The translations under genes were made by a program, and so were the position numbers. Source: Clostridia bacterium (GTDB taxonomy: Bacteria > Bacillota > Clostridia > Oscillospirales > CAG-272). Taken from it: a stretch of 14,797 nucleotides of DNA. Below the pieces are notes generated by a model. It was not told where the DNA came from. It did not search any database and saw nothing but the letters and a program-made list of their open reading frames with translations. Where the stretch lies: NCBI GenBank assembly GCA_017958705.1, contig JAGDCE010000095.1:1-14797 (forward strand), given 5' to 3'. Below, one piece after another: positions 6,652-14,797 of this stretch. Every line of letters begins with the position of its first letter. Within the stretch, counting starts at the first letter, position 1.

Positions 6652-7298
6652 GCGGGATAGTCTACGAGGATATCGGCGGTATTCCCGCGGCGCAGTACAA
6701 GGACGGGCTTCTTATAACGACCGACGCCTGCCTGCTCGCCGGATCCGTCCGCAAAAACGGAAAACAGCGCGTCTGCGAGCTCGGCGCCGGAAGCGGCGTC
6801 GTCTCCGCGATGATACTGTCAGCCGGCAAAGCCGCCTCATGCGTCTGCATCGATTTTCAGAAGGATCTGTGCGAGCTCGCGCGAAAGAACGCGGAGCCGT
6901 ACGGGGACAGGATGAACGTCGTCTGCTCGGACGTGCTCGACTACAAGCCGGACACGGTCTTCGACGCGGTCGTCTGCAACCCGCCTTATTTCAAATCCGG
7001 CGGCAAAAGGTCGGTTAAAGAAAAAGACGCTCTGTCGCGCCACGAGAGCACCGCGACGGTCTTCGATTTCGCCGCCTGCGCCTCACGGGTGCTGCGTGAC
7101 GGCGGCGTCGCATATTTCTGCTTCACGCCGCAAAGACTGGCTGAGCTGATACGCGCCTGCGCCGAAAACAGACTCGAGCCGAAAACGCTGACGAACGTAC
7201 ATCCCGCAAAAGATCGCGAGGCGTGCCTCGTACTGCTGTCCGCAAAAAAGAACGCGGCGCCCGGCATGACGGTGACGGGCCCGCTTATCATCGGCTGA
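6648..7298 (+). CDS. TrmN6-like tRNA1(Val) (adenine37-N6)-methyltransferase family protein
   Basis: The 216-residue Rossmann-fold methyltransferase has the YfiC/TrmN6 layout. GLLITTDACLLAGSV (from residue 20) precedes SAM motif I RVCELGAGSGV (41-51), then CIDFQKDLCELARKN, then the catalytic NPPYFKSG (111-118) typical of N6-adenine and N5-glutamine methylases. Characterised members methylate A37 of tRNA1(Val). Substrate here is inferred from the family only. It is a little shorter than usual at the N-terminus. The start ATG overlaps the preceding TGA by 4 nt and has no clear ribosome binding site, so translation is probably coupled to the fusion gene. A longer in-frame start upstream would overlap the dehydrogenase heavily and was rejected. 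Confidence 0.85.
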   Translation: MSGIVYEDIGGIPAAQYKDGLLITTDACLLAGSVRKNGKQRVCELGAGSGVVSAMILSAGKAASCVCIDFQKDLCELARKNAEPYGDRMNVVCSDVLDYKPDTVFDAVVCNPPYFKSGGKRSVKEKDALSRHESTATVFDFAACASRVLRDGGVAYFCFTPQRLAELIRACAENRLEPKTLTNVHPAKDREACLVLLSAKKNAAPGMTVTGPLIIG

Positions 7299-7340
7299 AA
7301 ACTGCCGGAAAAAATCTGAAAACACAAAAAACGGTTTTAT

Positions 7341-10160
7341 ATGAGTGAAAAATTCATCCACGCCAAGGGCGTGAGAGTCAACAATCTGAAAAACATAGAG
7401 GTCGTGATCCCGCGCGACAAGCTCGTCGTCTTCACCGGAGTATCCGGTTCGGGAAAGTCGTCGCTCGCCTTCGACACGCTCTACGCCGAAGGTCACCGGC
7501 GCTTCGTGGAATCGCTTTCTGCGTACGCGAGAATGTTCCTCGGACAGATGGACAAGCCGGATATAGACTTTATCGAAGGCCTTTCGCCGGCGATCTCGAT
7601 CGACCAGAAGACGACGTCGAAAAATCCGCGCTCGACCGTCGGTACCGTGACGGAGATATACGATTATCTTCGTCTTATTTTCGCGCGTATCGGTATCCCG
7701 CACTGTCCGGTCTGCGGCAAAGAGATCCGCATGCAGACGACGGACACGATTATCGGAAAGATCCTCGCGCTGCCAGAAGGCACGCGTTTTGAAGTGTGCG
7801 CCCCGGTCGTCCGCGGCAAAAAGGGCATGCACAAAAAAGTGTTTGAAGACGGCGTAAAAGCCGGTTATACGCGCGTTCGCGTCGACGGCGCGATGTACGA
7901 TCTGTCGGACGAAATAGAACTTGATAAAAACCTCAAACACGATATAGAAATCGTCGTCGACCGCCTTATAATGAAGGACGGTATCAGGGCGAGGCTTTCG
8001 GACTCGGTCGAAAGCGCCCTCAAACTCGCGGACGGCAACCTGCTGATACGCACCGTGGGAGATACGCCAGATACGATGAGTTTTTCGCAGAATTACGCCT
8101 GCGAGGAGCATGGCATCAGCTTCGGAGAGCTTCAGCCGAGGATGTTCTCGTTCAACGCGCCGTACGGCGCCTGCCCGAAGTGCAGCGGTCTCGGTATGAG
8201 CCTGACGCTCTCGCCGGACAGGATAATCCCGAACAGAAAGCTGTCGCTGCGTGACGGCGCGATTGCCGTAAACGGCTTCAAATCGCTTGACGACGAGACG
8301 TGGTCCGGTCCGCTTTTCGAGGCGGCGATGAAGGAGTACGGCGTCGATCTCGATACGCCTGTCAGGGATTACCCCGCCGAGGCGTACCGCGCGCTGATGT
8401 ACGGAACGGGCGACAGACTTTATACGATAGACAGATACTTCGACAAGCTCGCGCACAGACAGACCGTGCCGTTCCGCGGTGTGATCCCGATGATAGAGAG
8501 CCGCAGAAACTCGTTTCCCGATTATTACGAGCAGTTCACCGAGGAGATCCCTTGTGACGAGTGTCACGGTATGAGACTCAGACCGGAGATCCTCAGCGTG
8601 ACCGTCGGCGGCAAAAACATACACGAGATCTGCTCGATGTCCGTTTCGGACTGCCTTGAATTCTTCGAGAACATAAGCCTTGACGATACGGAGCGCCAGA
8701 TCTCGAGGGAAATAGTCAAGGAGATCCGCGCGCGCCTCGGCTTTCTGCGGTCCGTCGGGCTTGAATATCTCACGCTGTCGCGCAAGGCGGGCACGCTGTC
8801 AGGCGGCGAGGCGCAGAGGATAAGGCTCGCCACGCAGATCGGCTCGTCGCTCGTCGGCGTTATGTATATACTCGACGAGCCGAGCATAGGGCTTCACAGC
8901 CGCGACAACGGAAAACTGATCGCGACACTGAAAAAGCTCCGCGACCTCGGCAACAGCCTTATCGTCGTCGAGCACGACGAGGAGACGATGCTCGAATCCG
9001 ATTATATAATCGACGTCGGCCCCGGCGCCGGAGTCCACGGCGGCGAAATAGTCGCGACGGGCACGCCTGAAGAGATAATGAAAAACGAAAAGTCGCTTAC
9101 GGGGCTTTATCTGTCGCACAAGAAATTCATCGAGACTCCGAAGACCCGCAGGAGCGGCAGCGGCGCCGTGCTCGGCGTCAGAGGCGCGAGAGAACACAAC
9201 CTTAAAAACATAGACGTCGATTTCCCGCTCGGCTGCTTCATCTGTGTCACCGGCGTCTCCGGTTCCGGCAAATCGTCGCTCGTCAACAGCATCCTCGCGA
9301 ACGCTCTGCTGCGCGAGCTGAACGGCGCGTACTCGCTGCCCGGCGCTCACGACGAGATAACGGGTACCGAAAACCTTGATAAGGTAATCGTCATCGACCA
9401 GAGCCCGATAGGCAGGACGCCGCGCTCCAACCCAGCGACGTACACAGGGCTATTCACCGATATAAGAACGCTTTTCGCGCAGACGCGCGAGGCCAAGATC
9501 CGCGGATACGGACCCGGCAGGTTTTCGTTCAATACGAAAGGCGGACGGTGCGAGGCGTGCGAGGGCGACGGCGTGAAGAAGATAGAAATGCACTTTCTGC
9601 CGGACGTCTACGTCAAGTGCGACGTCTGCCGCGGCAGACGGTACAACGCCGACACGCTCGAGGTAAAATACAAGGACAAAAGCATCTACGACGTGCTCGA
9701 GATGACGGTCGAGGAGGGCGTCGAATTTTTCTCGGCTGTCCCGAAGATCGCCTCAAGGCTGAAAACGCTTTACGAGGTCGGGCTCGGCTATATCAAGATA
9801 GGTCAGTCGTCGACGACGCTGTCCGGCGGCGAGGCGCAGAGAGTAAAGCTCGCCACGGAACTTTCGCGCCGCGCGACCGGCAGGACAGTATATATACTCG
9901 ACGAGCCGACGACGGGACTTCACGCCGACGACGTCAACAAGCTCATCGCGATCCTTCAGCGCCTGACCGACGCGGGAAACACCGTTATCGTGATAGAACA
10001 TAACCTCGATCTGATAAAAACTTCGGACTATATAATCGACCTCGGACCGGAGGGCGGAGACACCGGCGGATACGTCATAGCGACCGGCACGCCGGAGCAG
10101 ATCGCGCAGGATGAAAACTCGTATACCGGTCAGTATCTTAAAAAGGTGCTGAAAACATGA
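7341..10160 (+). CDS. uvrA: excinuclease ABC subunit A
   Basis: The 939-residue protein is full length for UvrA, the damage sensor of nucleotide excision repair, which works with UvrB and UvrC. Two ABC ATPase modules are intact. Walker A GVSGSGKS is at 33-40 and 638-645, the signature LSGGEAQ at 486-492 and 827-833, and the Walker B Asp-Glu pairs in LDEPS and LDEPT at 512-513 and 854-855. Cys pairs for the zinc modules are present (CPVCGKE; ACPKCSG; CEACEGDG with KCDVCRGR). The N-terminus matches the family pattern, supporting ATG 7341. The 25 bases before it are A/T-rich and hold no Shine-Dalgarno site. No GAAC-N4-GTTC LexA box is present in the 42-base gap before it. uvrB and uvrC are not in this window. 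The HIRAN gene begins in its stop codon. Confidence 0.98.
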   Translation: MSEKFIHAKGVRVNNLKNIEVVIPRDKLVVFTGVSGSGKSSLAFDTLYAEGHRRFVESLSAYARMFLGQMDKPDIDFIEGLSPAISIDQKTTSKNPRSTVGTVTEIYDYLRLIFARIGIPHCPVCGKEIRMQTTDTIIGKILALPEGTRFEVCAPVVRGKKGMHKKVFEDGVKAGYTRVRVDGAMYDLSDEIELDKNLKHDIEIVVDRLIMKDGIRARLSDSVESALKLADGNLLIRTVGDTPDTMSFSQNYACEEHGISFGELQPRMFSFNAPYGACPKCSGLGMSLTLSPDRIIPNRKLSLRDGAIAVNGFKSLDDETWSGPLFEAAMKEYGVDLDTPVRDYPAEAYRALMYGTGDRLYTIDRYFDKLAHRQTVPFRGVIPMIESRRNSFPDYYEQFTEEIPCDECHGMRLRPEILSVTVGGKNIHEICSMSVSDCLEFFENISLDDTERQISREIVKEIRARLGFLRSVGLEYLTLSRKAGTLSGGEAQRIRLATQIGSSLVGVMYILDEPSIGLHSRDNGKLIATLKKLRDLGNSLIVVEHDEETMLESDYIIDVGPGAGVHGGEIVATGTPEEIMKNEKSLTGLYLSHKKFIETPKTRRSGSGAVLGVRGAREHNLKNIDVDFPLGCFICVTGVSGSGKSSLVNSILANALLRELNGAYSLPGAHDEITGTENLDKVIVIDQSPIGRTPRSNPATYTGLFTDIRTLFAQTREAKIRGYGPGRFSFNTKGGRCEACEGDGVKKIEMHFLPDVYVKCDVCRGRRYNADTLEVKYKDKSIYDVLEMTVEEGVEFFSAVPKIASRLKTLYEVGLGYIKIGQSSTTLSGGEAQRVKLATELSRRATGRTVYILDEPTTGLHADDVNKLIAILQRLTDAGNTVIVIEHNLDLIKTSDYIIDLGPEGGDTGGYVIATGTPEQIAQDENSYTGQYLKKVLKT

Positions 10161-10564
10161 AAGGCGCGCGCGACCTTTTCCCGACCGATAAAGGCTTTTT
10201 CATCGGCAGGAAAAGAGTGACGGGGATTTTCCAGACCGGCAGGAGGCTCGCGATACGGAACAACACGGATCCGGGCGACGAGCTGACGCTGATCCGTGAT
10301 TACGAAAACAAATTCGATGAACGCGCCGTCAGAGTTCGCGACCGGTACGGAGGCGACGTCGGGTTCATCGAAGCGAAAAGCAACGACGAGATCGCGTTTT
10401 ATATGGACAGCGGCTGCGAATGTATCGCGGTCGTCGCGGAACTTGACAAAAAGAGCGCCACTGTCGGCATGCTCGTCGACGTGTTCTGCAGGTGTGACGC
10501 GGTCAGTATGGAGCGGCTCTCCGCTTCATACGAAGAATACATGAGATCACAAATCACGTTCTGA
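10157..10564 (+). CDS. stand-alone HIRAN domain protein
   Basis: The 135-residue product has a HIRAN domain over most of its length. The pattern is visible in GRKRVTGIFQTGRR (about 17-30), then PGDELTLIRDYENKFDERAVRVRD (about 39-62), then GGDVGFIEAKSNDEIAFYMDSG (about 65-86). In HLTF and related helicases HIRAN binds DNA 3' ends, and it is also found in bacterial proteins linked to DNA repair. The remaining C-terminal 40 residues have no known motif. The ATG overlaps the uvrA stop by 4 nt, with AAAGGTG eight bases upstream, so it is made together with UvrA. This suggests, but does not prove, that it helps UvrA or processes repair intermediates. The M3 peptidase gene follows after 15 bases. 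Confidence 0.85.
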   Translation: MKGARDLFPTDKGFFIGRKRVTGIFQTGRRLAIRNNTDPGDELTLIRDYENKFDERAVRVRDRYGGDVGFIEAKSNDEIAFYMDSGCECIAVVAELDKKSATVGMLVDVFCRCDAVSMERLSASYEEYMRSQITF

Positions 10565-10579
10565 GTGGGAGGAAATAAT

Positions 10580-12271
10580 ATGAAATTCAGCGAGATGCCG
10601 TATAAACGCCCGGACGGCGAAAAGTTAATGGGGAAGACGCAGGAACTGGCTGACAGGCTCGCACAGGCGAAAAACGCCGGCGAGGTCATCGAGATCATTA
10701 AAGAATACGATAAACTCAGCGGCGAGTTTTCCACGCAGCTCAATATCGCGTACATAAGAAACACGATAGACACGCGCGACGAGTTTTACGACGCCGAAAA
10801 AACGTATTTCGACGAGTTCATGCCGGAGTATCAGGAAAAAGAACAGATCTTTATGAAAGCGCTTTTCGACTGTCCGTTCCGCGCCGAGCTTGAAAAAACG
10901 ATCAGCCCGGTCGTTTTCAAAAACATCGAACTGCAGCTCAAGGGTTTCGATCCGAAGATAATCCCGCTTATGCAGAAGGAAAACAAACTCTGCAGCGAAT
11001 ACGTAAAGCTGAACGCGACGGCGACCGTGGAGATGGACGGCAAGACGCTTCCTCTTACGAAGCTCGGTCCGTACAAGCAGTCGGACGACAGAGAGACGAG
11101 ACGCCTCGCGTACCAGAAAGAGGGCGAATTCTTTGACGCTCACAGAGAAGAATACGACAGACTCTACGACGAGCTCGTAAAAGTGCGCGACGAGCAGGCG
11201 AGGCAGCTCGGCTTTGAAAACTTCGTCCCGCTCGGATACATAAGACAAATGCGCAACTGCTACGACTGGAATGCCGTCGGCAATTTCAGGGATCAGGTCG
11301 TCGACGTCATCGTCCCGATCTGCGATAAGATAAAGGAAGCCCAGAAAAAGCGCATAGGCGTCGATGATTTCAAGATCTACGACGACCCGTATCTGTTCCC
11401 GGACGGAAACCCGAAGCCGCACGGCACGCCTGACGAGCTTCTTGCGGCGGCAAAGAAGATGTATAACGCCATGTCGCCCGAGACCGGTGAGTTCATCAAC
11501 GCGATGTTCGATATGGATACGTTCGATCTGCTCGCGAAGGAGGGCAAGGCGCCGGGCGGTTACTGCACGTCGATCGACGGATATAAGATACCGTTCATTT
11601 TCTCAAATTTCAACGGCACCGCGGCTGACGTAGACGTTCTGACGCACGAAGCCGGTCACGCGTTCGCGTTCTACGTGGCGTCACGTCACATACCGTTCGG
11701 CATGATGCGCGATCCTTCGCTCGACGCTTGCGAAACGCACTCGATGTCGATGGAATTCCTTACGAGCGACTATCACAAACTGTTCTTCGCCGAAGATACG
11801 GACAAATACGAGCTTTCACACGCCGAGGACGCGATAACGTTCATCCCGTACGGCTGTATGGTCGACCATTTCCAGCAGATCGTCTACACTCATCCGGAGT
11901 ACACTCCCGAACAGAGAAACGAGGTGTGGGCGGAGCTTGAAAAACGCTATCTCCCGTATGTCGACAACGACGACCTGCCCATGTACGGCAGAGGCGCGCG
12001 CTGGCAGAGACAGCACCATATCTATGAAATGCCGTTTTACTACATCGAATACTGCATGGCGGGCACGCTTGCGCTGCAGTTCTTCAGCCTGTGGCTGAGC
12101 AATAAAAAAGAGGCGTGGGATAAGTATCTTTCGTTCGTTATGCAGGGCGGTACGAAGACTTTCATCGAACTCGCGCACGACAGCGGGCTTTATTCGCCGA
12201 CTGACGACGGCGCGATAAGCCATATCATGGAAAACATAGCCGCATGGCTTTTTGAGAAGGAAAACAAATGA
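10580..12271 (+). CDS. M3 family oligoendopeptidase (PepF-like)
   Basis: The 563-residue zinc metallopeptidase belongs to family M3, whose members cut short peptides in the cytoplasm. The zinc-binding HEAGH is at 356-360 and the third ligand Glu385 lies in ACETHSMSMEF, the usual spacing. GGYCTSIDGYKIPFIFSNFNG, before the zinc site, and the C-terminal IYEMPFYYIEYCMAGTLALQ are also typical. No signal peptide is present. The start ATG 10580 has GGGAGG seven bases upstream; the GTG at 10565 lies upstream of that site and was rejected. It sits 15 bases after the HIRAN gene and shares 4 nt with the DUF4317 gene, so it is part of the same operon. The catalytic residues are intact, so it should be active. 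Confidence 0.95.
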   Translation: MKFSEMPYKRPDGEKLMGKTQELADRLAQAKNAGEVIEIIKEYDKLSGEFSTQLNIAYIRNTIDTRDEFYDAEKTYFDEFMPEYQEKEQIFMKALFDCPFRAELEKTISPVVFKNIELQLKGFDPKIIPLMQKENKLCSEYVKLNATATVEMDGKTLPLTKLGPYKQSDDRETRRLAYQKEGEFFDAHREEYDRLYDELVKVRDEQARQLGFENFVPLGYIRQMRNCYDWNAVGNFRDQVVDVIVPICDKIKEAQKKRIGVDDFKIYDDPYLFPDGNPKPHGTPDELLAAAKKMYNAMSPETGEFINAMFDMDTFDLLAKEGKAPGGYCTSIDGYKIPFIFSNFNGTAADVDVLTHEAGHAFAFYVASRHIPFGMMRDPSLDACETHSMSMEFLTSDYHKLFFAEDTDKYELSHAEDAITFIPYGCMVDHFQQIVYTHPEYTPEQRNEVWAELEKRYLPYVDNDDLPMYGRGARWQRQHHIYEMPFYYIEYCMAGTLALQFFSLWLSNKKEAWDKYLSFVMQGGTKTFIELAHDSGLYSPTDDGAISHIMENIAAWLFEKENK

Positions 12272-13383
12272 ATAAGAGAGAAGCGGCGGAGATAAGAAGA
12301 AGACTCTCTCCGGAAAGATGCGGCGTCGACTCCATCAAAGGCGTATACGTAAGCGAGGCGCGGCAGATCATATCGGAATTCGAGCTTCCGGTCGCCACGA
12401 TGCCGCAGGACGAGCTCGAAAGATATCTGCGCCTGTTCAAAAAAGTTCTGACGGGCGCGATAGGGAAGAACCTCATAAACGTAGAGTTTTCAACAAAACA
12501 GGTCGCCGACGGCGAGGAACAGAAGCTGCTGATCGCCATGCGCGACGGTATATCGGGCAATGACGGAGCGTTCCGCGCCTTCTGCGAGAAGATAATACCG
12601 TCCGTGCCCGGCGACGAAAAATGCGTCGTGCTCGTTATGCACGACAGCTACGACGTGCGCGCGAAGTCGAAGGACGACGATTCGTCCGAGCAGTTCCGCT
12701 ACGTACTTTGCGCCGTGTGCCCGGTAAAGGAAAAGGACAGCGGGTTATGCTACGAATCAGACGCGGGCCGGTTCCGCTCAAAAGCGGCTGAGATGATGAT
12801 CTGCCCGGCTGAATACGGCTTCATGTTCCCGCGCTTCGACGACAGATGCAGCAACATATACGGCGCGCTGTATTATTCGAAGGATGCCTCCGGCGGAAAC
12901 GCTCTGACCGACGCTCTGTTCAAGACTGAGCTGCCTATGGCGGCGAAGGAGCAGAGAACGGCGTTCTCCGAAATACTGCGCGGCGCGGTCTGCGACGAAT
13001 GCAGCTATGACCTCGTCTGCGCGGTGCGCGACCACATAAGCGACGTGATCGAATCATACGAAAACGATAAATTCGCGTCGGATCCGCCCGTCATCACGAA
13101 GAGCGAGCTGTGCGATCTGCTCCGCGGATGCAGTGTTTCCGAGGATCATATCGAGGCTTTCTCAGGCGATTTTGAAGAGAATTTCGGCAAAGGCGCCGAG
13201 CTGACGCCGGGCAATCTCATGGAGCTGAAAAAGCTCGAATTCAAAAACGGCAGCGTGGTAATAAAAATAGATCCGGAGCGCCCGGATCTCGTGGAAGTCA
13301 AAAAAATAGACGGAGTGAAATATATCGTCATCAGGGTCGAAGACGGCGTTGAATGCAACGGTATAGACATAAAGATAAAATGA
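12268..13383 (+). CDS. DUF4317 family protein of unknown function
   Basis: The 371-residue protein opens with the DUF4317 pattern: MNKREAAEIRRRLSPERCGVDSIKGVYVSEARQIISEFELPV, then LERYLRLFKKVLTGAIGKNLINVEFSTKQV. Later segments such as KCVVLVMHDSYDVR and a stretch before MICPAEYGFMFPRFDDR also match the family as I know it. It has no membrane helix or signal peptide and many Cys residues (for example CDECSYDLVC), without a clear metal-binding spacing. The family is widespread in Clostridia and its role is unknown. The ATG overlaps the peptidase stop by 4 nt, with AAGGA six bases upstream. Its own stop overlaps the rRNA methyltransferase start, so all three are tightly coupled. No function is proposed. 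Confidence 0.9.
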   Translation: MNKREAAEIRRRLSPERCGVDSIKGVYVSEARQIISEFELPVATMPQDELERYLRLFKKVLTGAIGKNLINVEFSTKQVADGEEQKLLIAMRDGISGNDGAFRAFCEKIIPSVPGDEKCVVLVMHDSYDVRAKSKDDDSSEQFRYVLCAVCPVKEKDSGLCYESDAGRFRSKAAEMMICPAEYGFMFPRFDDRCSNIYGALYYSKDASGGNALTDALFKTELPMAAKEQRTAFSEILRGAVCDECSYDLVCAVRDHISDVIESYENDKFASDPPVITKSELCDLLRGCSVSEDHIEAFSGDFEENFGKGAELTPGNLMELKKLEFKNGSVVIKIDPERPDLVEVKKIDGVKYIVIRVEDGVECNGIDIKIK

Positions 13384-14588
13384 GATCGTATCCGACGGCA
13401 ACCATAACGGAAAAAGCGGAAAAAACGGCGCGCGCCGGTCATCCCTGGATCTTTGCGGACGAAGTCGTCTCTGTCGACGGCATCTATGAAAACGGCGATA
13501 TCATCGACGTGAGGACCGCAAAGGGCAGATTCATCGGCTCGGGCTTCATAAACGACGCGTCAAAGATCAGGATCAGGCTCATATCCCGAAACGCAAACGA
13601 TAAATTCGACGAAGATTTCTGGGCACGCCGCGTAAAATACGCGGTGGATTACAGAAAGACCGTCATGCCGGGCGAAGATTTCAGATGCTGCCGGCTGATA
13701 TTCGGCGAGGCGGACGCGTTCCCGGGGCTTACGGTCGACAGATTCGACAGTATTCTCGTCACGGAAGTGCTGTCGCTCAGTATCGAAAAAAGAAAAGACG
13801 TGATATACGATAGCCTGCTGTCGTATCTGCGCGGTTCGGGCGAGGATATCACGGCGATATACGAACGCAGCGATTCTGAGATCAGAGCGCTCGAGGGCAT
13901 GGAGAAACACACCGGATATTTTTACGGCGGCGGCGACGGGACGGTCGTCATAACCGAAAACGGGATAAAGTATGCGGTGGACTACGTAAACGGCCAGAAG
14001 ACCGGGTTTTTCCTCGATCAGAAGTACAACCGCGCGGCTGTCGGAAGGATCGCGCAAGGCAAAAAAGTGCTCGATTGCTTCACCCACACCGGAGCGTTTG
14101 CGCTGAACGCCGCTAAAGGCGGTGCTGCGCACGTGACCGCGCTCGATATTTCCGAAAAAGCGATAGAGGACGCGAAGAAAAACGCGGAGCGGAACGGCCT
14201 GCATGACAAAGTCGATTTCGTCTGCGCCGACGTTTTCGATTATCTGACACAGGCGTACAATGAAAACAGACGCGAGTTTGACTTCATCATCCTCGACCCG
14301 CCGGCGTTCACCAAATCGGGTGCGACGGTAAAGAGCGCCTTCCGCGGCTATAAGGAGATCAACCTCAAGGCGATGCGGCTTCTGCCGCGCGGCGGCTTCC
14401 TTGCGACCTGCTCCTGCTCGCACTTCATGACGCCCGAACTTTTCGAAAAAATGCTCGACGAAGCCGCGCACGACGCCGACGTGCGCCTGAAGCAGATCGA
14501 GGCGAGAGGGGCCGCGCCCGATCACCCCTATCTGCGGGGCGTGCCGGAAACCGGATATCTGAAATTCTACCTGTTCCAGGTGTTGTAG
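13380..14588 (+). CDS. class I rRNA (cytosine-C5) methyltransferase, RlmI-like
   Basis: The 402-residue enzyme has an N-terminal PUA-like RNA-binding domain (about 1-75, with GHPWIFADEV), a central region, and a Rossmann methyltransferase domain. Key motifs are NGQKTGFFLDQ (204-214), the SAM motif LDCFTHTGAFALNAA, DPPAFTKS (306-313) and TCSCSHFM (343-350), which carries the expected catalytic Cys. This is the layout of RlmI, which forms m5C at position 1962 of 23S rRNA in E. coli; the target here is inferred. The start ATG overlaps the DUF4317 stop by 4 nt and has no clear ribosome binding site, so coupling is likely. An in-frame upstream start at 13353 would lengthen the overlap and was rejected. 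No terminator hairpin follows before the next gene. Confidence 0.92.
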   Translation: MRSYPTATITEKAEKTARAGHPWIFADEVVSVDGIYENGDIIDVRTAKGRFIGSGFINDASKIRIRLISRNANDKFDEDFWARRVKYAVDYRKTVMPGEDFRCCRLIFGEADAFPGLTVDRFDSILVTEVLSLSIEKRKDVIYDSLLSYLRGSGEDITAIYERSDSEIRALEGMEKHTGYFYGGGDGTVVITENGIKYAVDYVNGQKTGFFLDQKYNRAAVGRIAQGKKVLDCFTHTGAFALNAAKGGAAHVTALDISEKAIEDAKKNAERNGLHDKVDFVCADVFDYLTQAYNENRREFDFIILDPPAFTKSGATVKSAFRGYKEINLKAMRLLPRGGFLATCSCSHFMTPELFEKMLDEAAHDADVRLKQIEARGAAPDHPYLRGVPETGYLKFYLFQVL

Positions 14589-14622
14589 ATTTTCGAATAA
14601 TCACAAAAAGGAGAACGACCCT

Positions 14623-14797
14623 ATGAAAAAAGCATTTGCCGTCATACTTGCCGTCTGGATGCTCGTTTGCCTCTTCCCGTTTGCCGGGACCGCCGCCGAC
14701 GCGGCGGTGACGGTCGCGTTTGACAACGATCTGCGCGGCTCCGCCGCGGGCGTGTATAAGATGACCGTCCCGGGCTCGGGCAAATACGCCCTCTACT
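14623..14797 (+). CDS. N-terminus of a secreted protein (partial)
   Basis: Fifty-eight codons are visible before the window ends. MKKAFAVILAVWMLVCLFPFAGTAADA is a classical Sec signal peptide with a Lys-rich start, a hydrophobic core and probable cleavage near residues 25-27. The mature part begins AVTVAFDNDLRGSAAGVYKMTVPGSGKYALY, which reads like beta-sandwich sequence but is too short to classify. AAGGAG (14608-14613) sits nine bases before ATG 14623. It follows the rRNA methyltransferase by 34 bases with no clear terminator or strong promoter in between, so it may be read from the same operon. Confidence 0.85.
   Translation, partial: MKKAFAVILAVWMLVCLFPFAGTAADAAVTVAFDNDLRGSAAGVYKMTVPGSGKYALY

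Noticed and set aside
7324..7338. AAAAC-G-GTTTT dyad before uvrA
   Set aside because: Five A/T-rich pairs with one base between the arms cannot form a stable hairpin and fit chance in an A-rich gap.
7083..8624. 513-codon open frame on the - strand
   Set aside because: It lies entirely antisense to the TrmN6-like gene end and the first half of uvrA, both well supported. Its translation is Arg/Val/Asp-rich without any family motif, and it comes from the codon use of the + strand genes.
13560..14525. 321-codon open frame on the - strand
   Set aside because: Antisense to the RlmI-like gene with all its motifs in place; no ribosome binding site or family signal on the - strand.

Overview
The window looks like chromosomal housekeeping sequence from a fairly GC-rich member of the Bacillota, class Clostridia, probably a gut lineage. 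The grounds are the gene families: a DUF4317 protein, a DUF378 protein, a DUF4097 protein encoded beside a membrane protein, an M3 oligoendopeptidase, AAGGAG-type ribosome binding sites and many 4-nt ATGA gene overlaps. The genus cannot be read from the sequence. No tRNA, rRNA, CRISPR array, transposase or integrase was seen, and no gap between genes exceeds about 215 bases.

Layout. (1) 1-140: the tail of a rightward gene and a hairpin terminator that can serve both strands. (2) 140-1313, leftward: trmB (tRNA m7G46 methyltransferase) followed by a flavin reductase-family gene, overlapping by 8 nt. (3) 1314-1525: an AT-rich divergent intergenic region with an extended -10 promoter facing right and a striking TTGCAA-TACG-TTGCAA dyad. 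(4) 1526-3938, rightward: a large acidic membrane protein with a TTG start, a DUF4097 beta-repeat protein and a small DUF378 membrane protein, closed by a perfect 12-bp hairpin. (5) 3988-14797, rightward: a long run of tightly packed genes. They are a Methyltransf_32-type methyltransferase, a four-TM/D-2-hydroxyacid dehydrogenase fusion with its own promoter, a TrmN6-like methyltransferase, uvrA, a small HIRAN protein, an M3 peptidase, a DUF4317 protein, an RlmI-like rRNA methyltransferase, and the start of a secreted protein that leaves the window.

How the genes fit together. Four SAM-dependent methyltransferases (three of them clearly RNA-modification families) share the window with nucleotide excision repair (uvrA). 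A stand-alone HIRAN protein starts inside the uvrA stop codon, so a DNA-repair link is plausible. The DUF4097 protein and its upstream membrane partner resemble the HAAS/DUF1700 + DUF4097 envelope pairs of Bacillota, but no PadR regulator gene is present next to them.

The most unusual item is the gene at 5197-6651. It encodes a complete D-2-hydroxyacid dehydrogenase whose expected start Met is replaced by an ACG (Thr) codon and which is joined in frame to a four-helix membrane domain. A near-consensus promoter lies directly upstream, with a perfect 10-bp palindrome in its spacer. I found no obvious defence or mobile system.
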